A stretch of DNA of 64,000 nt from UBA5336 sp964415675 (GTDB lineage Bacteria > Pseudomonadota > Alphaproteobacteria > Caulobacterales > Hyphomonadaceae), in assembly GCA_964415675.1 (NCBI GenBank), contig CAYQBG010000009.1, forward strand, positions 1 through 64,000, read 5' to 3'. Under the pieces are notes generated by a model, which was given only the letters and a program-made list of their open reading frames with translations, was not told where the DNA came from and ran no database searches. A program made the position numbers and the translations under genes. Positions 35,670 to 44,235 of the stretch are shown in pieces; within the stretch, counting starts at the first letter, position 1, and each line of letters opens with the position of its first letter.

Positions 35670-36527
35670 ATGATGACGAGGCTAGAGGCCAATCAGGACC
35701 CGCGTGCGAGTGCGGCTTATGTCACGCTGCTGGCGAATGATGACTATCTGCCCGGAACGGTGGGCCTGCTGCGATCAATCCGGATTGCGGGCACGGACGC
35801 TGATATTGTGGTCATGCACACAGATGGTGTCTCACCAGAAGCGCTTGACCGACTGAGCGAATTTGCACCGCGCCTGATCCGTGCGCCCCTGCTCGACCTT
35901 TCCCAAGCCTTCCAGGAACGCCATGCGCGCGGCGCCCTGCATGCAACCGCGCCCTTCGGAAAGGGACGCAAGCCGGTATTTCACAGCCCGCTGGCCAATT
36001 TCTGCAAGCTGCGCCTGTGGCAACTGACCGAGTATGACGCCTGCGTTTTCCTCGACGCCGATACGGTGATGCTGCGCAGCATGGACAAGCTGTTCGCCTA
36101 TCCCGAGTTCTGCGGCGCGCCGAATGTCTATGAAACGCTGGGTGATTTTCACCGCCTCAATTCCGGTGTGTTCACGGCGCGACCTTCACAGGCGACATTT
36201 GCCGCGATGATCGATCGCCTCGACGAGCCCGACCTGTTCTGGCCGCGCACCGACCAGACCTTCCTGCAGGCTTTCTTCCCAGGCTGGCACGGCCTGCCGG
36301 TCTTCTACAACATGCTGCAATATGTCTGGTTCAACCTGCCCGATCTCTGGAACTGGGACGCGATCCATCTGATCCACTACCAGTATGAGAAACCCTGGGA
36401 GGCCGACAATCCGAAACGAGACCAGCTTGCGCCCCTGATTGATCTCTGGCGGATCTTCCATGATGGCGGAGAAGCGCCGGACCTTTCGGCCATGCCTGCG
36501 CCACCCGGCGCCCGCGCCGGGAAATGA
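35670..36527 (+). CDS. Glycosyltransferase family 8-like (glycogenin-type)
   Basis: This 285-residue protein has the GT-A layout: YVTLLANDDYLPG at the start of the fold, CVFLDADTVML containing the metal-binding DxD (about residue 129), and LNSGVF and HYQYEKPW near the C-terminus, as in glycogenin/galactinol synthase proteins. These transfer a sugar from a UDP-sugar to an acceptor. AGGAG precedes the first ATG. The stop overlaps the start of the epimerase gene as ATGA, so the two may cooperate in making a sugar-containing product. The acceptor is unknown. Confidence 0.8.
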   Translation: MMTRLEANQDPRASAAYVTLLANDDYLPGTVGLLRSIRIAGTDADIVVMHTDGVSPEALDRLSEFAPRLIRAPLLDLSQAFQERHARGALHATAPFGKGRKPVFHSPLANFCKLRLWQLTEYDACVFLDADTVMLRSMDKLFAYPEFCGAPNVYETLGDFHRLNSGVFTARPSQATFAAMIDRLDEPDLFWPRTDQTFLQAFFPGWHGLPVFYNMLQYVWFNLPDLWNWDAIHLIHYQYEKPWEADNPKRDQLAPLIDLWRIFHDGGEAPDLSAMPAPPGARAGK

Positions 36528-37420
36528 GCCATGTGCTCATCACTGGCGGGACAGGACTTGTCGGGCGTTTCATCACCGAAGGGCTACTGGCGGGCGGTCA
36601 TGAGGTCAGCGTAGCCGGCAGAAAGGTGCCGGCGCCCGGTTTTTTCTCCGGTCCTGTCGGTTTCCGGGCAGTTGAACTCCTGCCTGAAGGCGCCTGGCCC
36701 GGCCTGTTCGATGGGGTCACCGCACTGGTCCATGCGGCATTCGACCATCTGCCCGGACGCTATCGCGGCGGAGAAGGCGACGATCCGGAAGGCTTTCGCG
36801 CCCGCAATCTGACAGGAACGCAGCGCCTTTTCGAAGCGGCAAGGGCCGCCGGGGTCTCGCGCGCAATCTTCCTCTCCAGCCGGGCCGTCTACGGGCGCCA
36901 GCCTGCCGGCGCAAGACTGTTCGAGACCACAGAGCCGCAGCCCGACACGCTCTATGGCGCGGTCAAGCTCCGCGGGGAAAAGGCCCTCACCGCGCTCAGC
37001 AGGCCGGGTTTTTCCGGGGTGAGCCTGCGCGTCACCGGCGTATATGGCCCGCCCACGCCGGGCCGGGCGCACAAATGGGCGGAGCTTTTTGCCGATTATC
37101 TGGCGGGTAGGGAAATCACCCCGCGCGCCGGCACTGAAGTGCATGGAAGCGATGTCGCAAGAGCGGTGCGGCTGATGCTGGAAGCGCCGGCAGATGCGCT
37201 CACGGACAAGGTCTATAATGTCTCTGATCTTGTCATTGATCGCCGCGACATACTCGCGCCTCTGAAATCAGCCGCACATAGCCCGTATCCTCTGCCACCG
37301 CCGGCTGCCACCGCCGCACTGAATGTCATGGATACCGGCAGGCTGGAGATGCTCGGCTGGCGTCCCGGCGGGCGCGACCTGTTTGAGGCGACGATTAAAA
37401 TGCTGGTCCAAACTGCCTGA
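36524..37420 (+). CDS. NAD-dependent epimerase/dehydratase (extended SDR)
   Basis: This 298-residue protein opens with the Rossmann motif ITGGTGLVGRF and has the catalytic YGAVK (Tyr/Lys) plus a Ser strand ending FLSSRAVYG. These mark the extended short-chain dehydrogenase family that modifies nucleotide sugars. It is coupled by ATGA to the glycosyltransferase gene. The specific substrate cannot be read from the sequence. It converges on purL with a gap of 47 bases. Confidence 0.82.
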   Translation: MSHVLITGGTGLVGRFITEGLLAGGHEVSVAGRKVPAPGFFSGPVGFRAVELLPEGAWPGLFDGVTALVHAAFDHLPGRYRGGEGDDPEGFRARNLTGTQRLFEAARAAGVSRAIFLSSRAVYGRQPAGARLFETTEPQPDTLYGAVKLRGEKALTALSRPGFSGVSLRVTGVYGPPTPGRAHKWAELFADYLAGREITPRAGTEVHGSDVARAVRLMLEAPADALTDKVYNVSDLVIDRRDILAPLKSAAHSPYPLPPPAATAALNVMDTGRLEMLGWRPGGRDLFEATIKMLVQTA

Positions 37421-37467
37421 CCGGTCTGCACTGACGAAATCGGCAACTCCCGACAGCATAAGACAGA

Positions 37468-39726
37468 TCAAAGCTGATCCACGCCCTTCATGTAGCCCGG
37501 CAGCCAGCCTTCATGGGCTTCGCGCAGACGGGAAAGGGGAATTGTGCGAGGCTTATCCCCGACAAGCGCGAATTCGATCATGTCCCGCTGGATTTGACCG
37601 ACTTGCGTTGAGGCGATCCCAAAAGACTTCAGAAACAGTCGAACCTCCTCCTCTCGCGCCGGATCGATCGCGAGAAGATACCTGTTCGCATCCTCGCCGA
37701 ACAGGAAGCCTTCCCGGCCGGTCTGCGGGCCATAGATCTGCGCACCAAGTCCGGCGCAAAGCGCCATCTCGGCAATCGCGCAGGCGATGCCGCCGTCGCT
37801 GACATCATGAATGGCACGGACCGTTCCGGCGTCAATCAGCTGGCGCACGCACTCGCCGGCAAGAATCGCGTCATCAAGACTCACCGGCGGTGGCGGCCCG
37901 AGCGCTTCACCTGCAAGGCCCAGCCATTCGCGCGCATAGAGCGAGGCGCCCAAATGGCCCTGATTTTCGCCTATCACGAAAATGAGGTCGCCAGGCTGCG
38001 CGCCCTTGAGCGTCGCGATCTTGCTGACATCCTCAATCAGGCCCACCGCGCCAACCACGGGCGTCGGCGGAATGGCCTTGCCATCGGTCTCATTGTAAAG
38101 GCTGACATTGCCTGAGACGACGGGAAAATCGAGGGCGCGGCAGGCCTGGGCCATCCCCTCGATCGCCTTGACGATCTGGCCCATGATCTCGGGCCGTTCG
38201 GGATTGCCGAAATTGAGATTGTCGGTGATCGCGATGGGCATCGCACCGACGCTTGAGAGATTCCGGTAGGCCTCTGCCACCACCGCCTTGCCGCCCTCAA
38301 AGGGGTCGGCTGCCACATAATGCGGGTTGCAGTCTGAACAGATGGCGAGCGCCTTGTTCGTGCCGTGGATGCGGACGATGGCGGCGTTACCGCCCGATTG
38401 CGAGCTGTCCACCGTGTCGCCCATGACGTGGCGGTCATACTGCTCCCAGATCCAGCGTTTCGACGCCATGTCGGGGCAGGACATGAGCTTGAGCAGCACT
38501 TGCGCATAATCCTCGGGCTCTGGATATTTCGAGATGTCGAGGGCCGCGCGGGGTTTGGGCTCCACCCAGGGCCGGTCATAGTTCGGCGCGTCCTCGGCCA
38601 GCGGGGCGACCGGGATGTCGCAGACCACCTCGCCGAACTGTTTCAGACGCATACGACCGGTGTCGGTCGTCATGCCGATCACCTCGGCGTCGAGATCGTA
38701 TTTCTGGAAGATCGCCTTCGCGACCGCCTCCTTACCGGGATTGAGCACCATGAGCATCCGCTCCTGGCTCTCGCTCAGCATGATCTCATAGGCGGTCATG
38801 CCCGTTTCGCGCTGGGGCACACGGTCGAGGTCCATCTCCACGCCGATGCCGCCCTTATCCGCCATTTCGACGGAGGAGGAAGTGAGCCCCGCCGCGCCCA
38901 TGTCCTGGATCGCCTGGATGGCGTCGGTGGCCATGAGTTCGAGACAGGCTTCTATCAGCAGCTTTTCGGTGAACGGGTCACCCACCTGCACAGTGGGACG
39001 CTTTTCTTCATCGCCTTCAGAAAACTCCGCCGAAGCCATGGTCGCGCCATGGATGCCGTCGCGGCCGGTCTTCGAACCGACATAGAAGATCGGGTTTCCC
39101 GGTGTGGCTCCGCGCGCATAGAAAATCCTGTCCTGATCGGCGAGACCCACGGCCATGGCATTGACGAGGATATTGCCATTATAGCCCTCATCGAACTGGG
39201 TCTCGCCTGCCACCGTCGGTACGCCCACGCAGTTGCCATAACCGCCAATGCCAGCAACAACGCCTGCGACGAGGCTGCGCGTCTTGGGATGCGATGGATC
39301 GCCAAACCGCAGCGCGTTCACCAGCGCAATGGGCCGCGCGCCCATGGTGAATACATCGCGCAGAATGCCGCCCACACCGGTCGCCGCCCCCTGATAGGGC
39401 TCGATATAGGAGGGATGGTTGTGGCTCTCCATCTTGAAGATGGCCGCCTGTCCGTCCCCGATATCGATGACACCGGCATTCTCGCCGGGGCCCTGGATCA
39501 CGCGGCCATTACTGGTCGGAAACTTGCCGAGATGGCGGCGCGTCGATTTGTAGGAACAGTGCTCGGACCACATCACCGAATAGATGCCAAGCTCGACAAG
39601 GTTCGGCGTCCGTCCAAGCCGATCGGTCAGGCGCTGCCACTCTTCGGCATTGATGCCCTGGCCAGCTGCATCGGCCGCAGTCTGCTGCGTGCGGAGGTGA
39701 TCGAGAATCGCAGATATGTCAGTCAT
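37468..39726 (-). CDS. purL: Phosphoribosylformylglycinamidine synthase subunit PurL (small type)
   Basis: This 752-residue protein is the small-type PurL, which makes formylglycinamidine ribonucleotide from FGAR, ATP and PurQ-derived ammonia in purine synthesis. Visible signatures are MWSEHCSYKSTR near the N-terminus, FKMESHNHPS, and the glycine-rich DIGDGQAAIFK. It lacks the glutaminase domain of large PurL, consistent with purQ at 49863. The third subunit, PurS, needed by the small type, is not in the window. It is cytoplasmic and ends at a conserved position. Confidence 0.93.
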   Translation of the reverse strand: MTDISAILDHLRTQQTAADAAGQGINAEEWQRLTDRLGRTPNLVELGIYSVMWSEHCSYKSTRRHLGKFPTSNGRVIQGPGENAGVIDIGDGQAAIFKMESHNHPSYIEPYQGAATGVGGILRDVFTMGARPIALVNALRFGDPSHPKTRSLVAGVVAGIGGYGNCVGVPTVAGETQFDEGYNGNILVNAMAVGLADQDRIFYARGATPGNPIFYVGSKTGRDGIHGATMASAEFSEGDEEKRPTVQVGDPFTEKLLIEACLELMATDAIQAIQDMGAAGLTSSSVEMADKGGIGVEMDLDRVPQRETGMTAYEIMLSESQERMLMVLNPGKEAVAKAIFQKYDLDAEVIGMTTDTGRMRLKQFGEVVCDIPVAPLAEDAPNYDRPWVEPKPRAALDISKYPEPEDYAQVLLKLMSCPDMASKRWIWEQYDRHVMGDTVDSSQSGGNAAIVRIHGTNKALAICSDCNPHYVAADPFEGGKAVVAEAYRNLSSVGAMPIAITDNLNFGNPERPEIMGQIVKAIEGMAQACRALDFPVVSGNVSLYNETDGKAIPPTPVVGAVGLIEDVSKIATLKGAQPGDLIFVIGENQGHLGASLYAREWLGLAGEALGPPPPVSLDDAILAGECVRQLIDAGTVRAIHDVSDGGIACAIAEMALCAGLGAQIYGPQTGREGFLFGEDANRYLLAIDPAREEEVRLFLKSFGIASTQVGQIQRDMIEFALVGDKPRTIPLSRLREAHEGWLPGYMKGVDQL

Positions 39727-39766
39727 GGCGCGGGGTTTATCTCAGAGCGTCCGCCGCCGCCAGCGC

Positions 39767-40933
39767 TCACTTCTCCACAAATCGCGGCGGGAAGAACTGC
39801 TCGCGCTCGTGATCCTGTGCCGATTCAGCGGGCGGAAAGTCGGCTTCCCGGCCGATGAACACCTCATAATAGAAAAAGCCTTCATCGCCAGCCTGGCGCG
39901 CCGCGACGAGATCGGACACCGCAGACGGCAGGATGAAACAGGCATCGCCGGGGCAGTCCTGGCCTGTGTCCAGCTCCGCTTCGAACAGGCTTGCGCCCGC
40001 CCGCCAATCGGCCCTGGACCAGGCACCCGTGCCCGGCTCATCCTGTGACAGCACGGCCAGCCTCAGGTCCGGCGGACCATCGGCGGACCGGTTGGGCTCG
40101 GTCACGACGAACGCAATCTGTCCTTTCCGGGTTTTCCCCTGTGCACGCAGCAAGGCCTGCCGGTTGCCATCATCGCCATCGACCCAGACTTCACGGGCCC
40201 GGCCGAACCGTCCCCAGCGCGGATGGGGCTCTCCATTCTTCAGGAAGCTCATCCAGCCGGCCGCGTCGCGATGGGGCTGCATCACAAATCCCGAAGCGTT
40301 GAGCCGCACCTGCCACGCGATGTCGATCAGGCTCGGTTCGAGGAGTTTCCAGGCCCGGCCCTGCGGCGGCGGATTCCGGTTCAGCTCTGCGGCGAGCGCC
40401 TGTGCAACTTCATCGAAATCGTCGCCATAGAGCTTGCGGAGGATATCGCCGAATATCAGGAAGCCCTGCGTGGTGTGAGCGGGCTTGAGCTCATGCTCGC
40501 CATAGGAATTCACGACCAGTGCAAGCTGGAGAAAATTCCGCATATAAACGCGGCGCCCGTCCAGCATCGGACCAGCTGCCAGGGCCTCACACGTCTCGCC
40601 GGCCACCGCCTCAGCCATGGCGGCGCGGCGCCCGGCGAGGAGATCCTGCATATCTGCAAATTTGGCCTCAAAACCGGCGCTGCCAGCCGCAGCTTTCGCG
40701 TCTTTGGCAGGCTGCGTGAAATCGAGTGCCGCCTTCACGCGCCGCTCAATCTCACGGCTCTCAAACGTATAGAGGCTGGCGCAGCGCCTGTTGGCCTCCT
40801 CGATCCGAAGCCAGGCGTCCAGCCGGTCAACAGGGCTCGCGTCCTGCGGCGCGCCTGGCACATCCCCGGTCTGGGCCAGGCTGGGAAGGCCCATGCAAAA
40901 CGCGAAAAGAATGGATGCGACCAGACGTTTCAT
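39767..40933 (-). CDS. Exported protein of unknown function
   Basis: ATG at 40933 has a G-rich ribosome binding site (GGGGGGA) and gives a signal peptide ending near SLAQ; an in-frame ATG nine codons earlier is less likely. The mature 388-residue chain is mixed helical then beta-rich, with paired Cys residues (for example CPGDAC) suggesting disulfides in the periplasm. No motif or family is recognised. It lies 40 bases upstream of purL on the same strand, but a functional link is doubtful. Confidence 0.65.
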   Translation of the reverse strand: MKRLVASILFAFCMGLPSLAQTGDVPGAPQDASPVDRLDAWLRIEEANRRCASLYTFESREIERRVKAALDFTQPAKDAKAAAGSAGFEAKFADMQDLLAGRRAAMAEAVAGETCEALAAGPMLDGRRVYMRNFLQLALVVNSYGEHELKPAHTTQGFLIFGDILRKLYGDDFDEVAQALAAELNRNPPPQGRAWKLLEPSLIDIAWQVRLNASGFVMQPHRDAAGWMSFLKNGEPHPRWGRFGRAREVWVDGDDGNRQALLRAQGKTRKGQIAFVVTEPNRSADGPPDLRLAVLSQDEPGTGAWSRADWRAGASLFEAELDTGQDCPGDACFILPSAVSDLVAARQAGDEGFFYYEVFIGREADFPPAESAQDHEREQFFPPRFVEK

Positions 40934-41037
40934 GGCGATCCCCCCTGTCATGTGTGACACTGTAAATTGCCGGTGTTCGCCATCCGGTTCAAGGTCACGG
41001 ACCGGAGACGGCAGTCAGACCTGGCCCGCACGGCACC

Positions 41038-41979
41038 ATGCTGTCATCAGGGAGCCCTCATATCAATCGCCCCGTTTCCCCGCTCACACCGCTTTTCCTT
41101 TTCGCTGGCATGGCTCTTTTCGGTTCCTCGACGCCGGTGTCCAAGATCATTGCCGCACATTTTCCGGTCTTTTCTGCGTCCTTCCTGCGCATGGTGATCG
41201 CGGCTGCCGTGCTCGCGCCCTTCATGATCCCCCGCTGGCGGGAACTGAGCACGGCGCCAGCGCGCGACTGGACAACAATCTCCCTGATCGCCCTGGCGGG
41301 CATGGTTGGTTTCACGGCGGCCCAGCTATTCGGCATGCGGCTGACCACCGGAGTCATAGGAGCGACCGTGATGAGCGCGGCTCCTGCGGTCACGGCGCTC
41401 GCCTCGGTCATTTTTCTCGGCGCGGTCATGAACTGGCGCAAAGGCGGGGCATTGGCACTCGCGGTTCTGGGGGTCGTCCTGATCAACATGTTGCGTGAGC
41501 GCGGAGCCAGCGGCGACAACGCCATACTACTGGGCGCGCTGCTCGTGTTCGTGGCTGTCTGCTTCGAAGCCGCATTTACGCTCCTGTCGAAGCGTTTGAG
41601 CGAGGGCGTATCCTCGCTCAGCGCCACATTTGCCGCTTCCTGCATCGCCATACCGGCCTTTGCCGCCCTCGCCGCAATTTTCGACCCCACCCCGTTCGCC
41701 TTTGCCATCAGCGATACCGGTGCATGGGCGGCGATCATTTTCTGGGGCGCGGGGACTGGCGCGCTGGCACCGGTTATCTGGTATCATGGCGTGCGCAGGG
41801 CGCCCGGCCCGCTGGCGGCAGGTTTCATGGCCGTCATGCCCGTTTCCGCACTTGTCCTGTCTTACATTCTTCTGGGTGAAAGCTTCCGGTGGGTCCATCT
41901 GCTGGGCTTCGGCGCTGTCTTCGCTGGCGTCCTGCTCATGGTCTGGGAACATGCCCGCAAGGCTGACACAGAGGATTGA
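41038..41979 (+). CDS. EamA/DMT-family permease
   Basis: This 313-residue protein has about ten membrane helices in two EamA repeats. The first contains GMALFGSSTPVSKII and the second GALLVFVAVCFEAAFTL, and it ends in GVLLMVWEH. DMT permeases usually export amino acids or other metabolites from the cytoplasm. The substrate cannot be told from sequence. It is divergent from the exported-protein gene at 40933 and convergent with the DUF418 gene, with a gap of 10 bases. Confidence 0.85.
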   Translation: MLSSGSPHINRPVSPLTPLFLFAGMALFGSSTPVSKIIAAHFPVFSASFLRMVIAAAVLAPFMIPRWRELSTAPARDWTTISLIALAGMVGFTAAQLFGMRLTTGVIGATVMSAAPAVTALASVIFLGAVMNWRKGGALALAVLGVVLINMLRERGASGDNAILLGALLVFVAVCFEAAFTLLSKRLSEGVSSLSATFAASCIAIPAFAALAAIFDPTPFAFAISDTGAWAAIIFWGAGTGALAPVIWYHGVRRAPGPLAAGFMAVMPVSALVLSYILLGESFRWVHLLGFGAVFAGVLLMVWEHARKADTED

Positions 41980-41989
41980 GCCTTCACGT

Positions 41990-43186
41990 TCAGCGCGAGC
42001 CAAGATAGGTCCAGCGCCTCAGGGCCTCTTCCAGCGGTCCCCTGCGGAAGTGCAGGCGCCACAGGCTCGTGAATGCAAGCGAGATGAGACCGACCGCAAA
42101 CGCAATTGCGATGCAGGCCGCGGCGCCAAGCTCGGCATAGAAACCGAGTGCGAAGCCGTAGAAGATCAGCGTGAACAACAGGTTCTGCAGCAGATACGCC
42201 GTTAGCGAGGCGGTCCCGCCACGGGCGAAAAATCCTGTGATCGGCCCGGGGCGGGCCTGCGCCCACTTTGCGATCAGGCCGAGATATCCTGCGCTCGAAA
42301 ACGGGCTGAACAGTGCGATCAGCGTCATGCCCAGCATCATTTCGGTATCGATCATGCTCGTCGCGGACGTCACATACCAAGCCCCGAGCGCGCTGCCGGC
42401 AAGGCCAATGGGCAGATAGACGCGCCGGCACGTCTTCCAGAAGGGTACCTCAGGGCGCGATATCGTTTCCATCCGAACGGCCGCGAGGCCGAACAGAAAG
42501 AATGACATCGCGCCGATCCCCTGGAACAGGAAGATCATGGGAACGAACTGCGACCATTCGGCGATACGCGCTTCGACTGTTTCGGCGAAGCTCCCCTCGC
42601 CATAGACCCTCACGGCATGTGCGCCGGATGCGGCCATTTCCTCCACGGTTGCCGCCATTTCATCAGGAGCGAAACTGTTTCCGAGCCAGACAAGGCCCGT
42701 TAATCCCGCCAGCACCAGAATCTGGACAATATAGATCGCGACGGCCCAGCGGATGAGCGCCTTGCCACTCATGTTCCTGAACAGGAATAACAGGCAACCC
42801 AGCACCGCATAGATGAACAAGATATCGCCCTGGAACAGGAAGGCGATGTTGAGGGCCGCAAAGGCAAACAGGCCGAAAATGCGTCGCCAGTAGCGCGCAG
42901 CAAAATTCGCGCCTGCCCTTTGCGCCGATGCGATCTGATAGGCAAAGCCGACGCCAAACATGAAGGAAAACAGCGTGTAGGACTTCATCAGGAACAGGGC
43001 ATTGACGGCAAAGAAGGCTCCCTGGTCGAGCCCGGATTCCAGCCCGCCGGCGGCATAACCGCCCTTCTCTGCAGGCCAGGCGAACACGCCGACATTGACC
43101 AGCGCGATTCCGATCAGCGCAGCAGCGCGCGCGAGATCGGGAAAGATCTGCCGTCCTTGGGCACGGGTTTCCGCCAGATAGTCCAT
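41990..43186 (-). CDS. DUF418-family membrane protein
   Basis: This 398-residue protein has about ten membrane helices and the DUF418 layout: an N-terminal DLARAAALIGIALVNVG stretch and a closing segment FRRGPLEEALRRWTYLG that is a hallmark of the family. It is a predicted inner-membrane protein of unknown biochemical role; some relatives resemble acyltransferase-like or transport proteins. An A/T-rich inverted repeat (GAAAAT at 43223, ATTTTC at 43235) lies upstream and may affect its expression. Confidence 0.82.
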   Translation of the reverse strand: MDYLAETRAQGRQIFPDLARAAALIGIALVNVGVFAWPAEKGGYAAGGLESGLDQGAFFAVNALFLMKSYTLFSFMFGVGFAYQIASAQRAGANFAARYWRRIFGLFAFAALNIAFLFQGDILFIYAVLGCLLFLFRNMSGKALIRWAVAIYIVQILVLAGLTGLVWLGNSFAPDEMAATVEEMAASGAHAVRVYGEGSFAETVEARIAEWSQFVPMIFLFQGIGAMSFFLFGLAAVRMETISRPEVPFWKTCRRVYLPIGLAGSALGAWYVTSATSMIDTEMMLGMTLIALFSPFSSAGYLGLIAKWAQARPGPITGFFARGGTASLTAYLLQNLLFTLIFYGFALGFYAELGAAACIAIAFAVGLISLAFTSLWRLHFRRGPLEEALRRWTYLGSR

Positions 43187-43247
43187 GGCGCCGGGCCATA
43201 GCAGCCCCGGCGCTATTGTCCAGAAAATTTATCGATTTTCAATGCGT

Positions 43248-44072
43248 CTAATGCACCAATGCCAGTGCCGGCGCCTCCTCGGCGCGCAGCAATCCGCGTG
43301 TGGCGCCACCGAACAGGAATTCGCCGGCTCGCGAATGGCCATAGGCGCCTGCCACCACCATCTGTGCCTTGCGCTCCTTCGCCAGCTGGCAGAGCCCTTC
43401 GGCCACGTCGCCTTTGAAGCTCGCTGACTCGACGCTCACGCCGCGACGTTTAAGCCAGTCGCCAAGCGCGTCAATGCTGGCACTGGGGCGGTCACTACGC
43501 TCCTTGAGGTCATCGGGGTTTTGCGCGACCACCACGGTTCCCGCCATACGGATCAGCCGTTCCTGCAGGCGCACGGCGCGGGCGACTTGCGGACTGCCAT
43601 CCCAGGCAATGAGGGCCGGGCCGCTTTCGACGACTTCATCTCCGGAGAGGTAGACTGGCAGACGGGCATCCATCAGGACATGTTCGAAGGCTCGGGCCAG
43701 GGGGTGGGAGGCTTTCCCGGCTGGATGGGGAAACACGATCGCATCGCTGAGCGTGGCCGCATCAGCGGCGGCACGTTCGGTCAGATCGGTCCTGTGTTCA
43801 AATCGAGCGTCCTCAACGCCCGCCGCGATCCGCTCGAACATGTCGCGAGCGCCCGCAACAACCTCATTCTGAGCCGCCAGCACACTGTCCATCGCCGCAC
43901 CGCCAACACCGATCATATAGGGCGAGGTTGTATAGAGCAGAGCGCTCGACGGATCCGGCAGGGCACACAACCCGACCAGGGGCACCTGTAGCCGGGTCGC
44001 CAGTGACAGGGCCTGTTTCAGCGCAATTTCATCAAGCGTTTCGCTGCCGGTCAGCATGGCGGTGACGGACAT
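43248..44072 (-). CDS. Universal stress protein (two-domain)
   Basis: ATG at 44072 follows GGAGG by eight bases and gives 274 residues. The C-terminal UspA domain contains the ATP-binding motif GAYGHSRAGEFLFGGATRGLL, which closely matches the G-2X-G-9X-G(S/T) consensus, and the N-terminal half is a degenerate second copy. Such proteins bind ATP and help cells under oxygen limitation or stress. A perfect FNR/FixK box sits 86 bases upstream of the start, pointing to induction at low oxygen. The protein is cytoplasmic. Confidence 0.85.
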   Translation of the reverse strand: MSVTAMLTGSETLDEIALKQALSLATRLQVPLVGLCALPDPSSALLYTTSPYMIGVGGAAMDSVLAAQNEVVAGARDMFERIAAGVEDARFEHRTDLTERAAADAATLSDAIVFPHPAGKASHPLARAFEHVLMDARLPVYLSGDEVVESGPALIAWDGSPQVARAVRLQERLIRMAGTVVVAQNPDDLKERSDRPSASIDALGDWLKRRGVSVESASFKGDVAEGLCQLAKERKAQMVVAGAYGHSRAGEFLFGGATRGLLRAEEAPALALVH

Positions 44073-44157
44073 ATTGGTTTCCTCCAGTTTTTGGCGCGGC
44101 AATCGGGCTGAGTGCCGATGTCACCCTATACTGTTCACCAGTCCTGGCCGAGAGGCT

Positions 44158-44171
44158 TTGACCTTGATCAA
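44158..44171. promoter_or_regulatory. FNR/FixK-type binding site
   Basis: TTGACCTTGATCAA matches the consensus TTGAY-N4-RTCAA exactly. It lies 86 bases upstream of the universal stress protein start, a usual distance for activation by FNR/FixK regulators under low oxygen. The regulator itself is not in the window. Confidence 0.7.
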
Positions 44172-44175
44172 TCAG

Positions 44176-44204
44176 AAAAGCCGGGACGCAACGGCCCCGG
44201 CTTT
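44176..44204 (-). terminator. Rho-independent terminator after fadB-like gene
   Basis: AAAGCCGGG pairs with CCCGGCTTT across a 10-base loop; on the minus strand it is followed by TTTTCTGATT. It lies 32 bases after the fadB-like stop, ending the beta-oxidation operon just before the stress-protein control region. Confidence 0.8.
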
Positions 44205-44235
44205 CCCTTGTTCGGTCCGTTTGATTATCGGACGG

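Noticed and set aside
43223..43240. A/T-rich inverted repeat as a terminator for the stress-protein gene
   Set aside because: The stem is weak and not GC-rich; it could equally be a minor control site for the DUF418 gene, so no feature was called.
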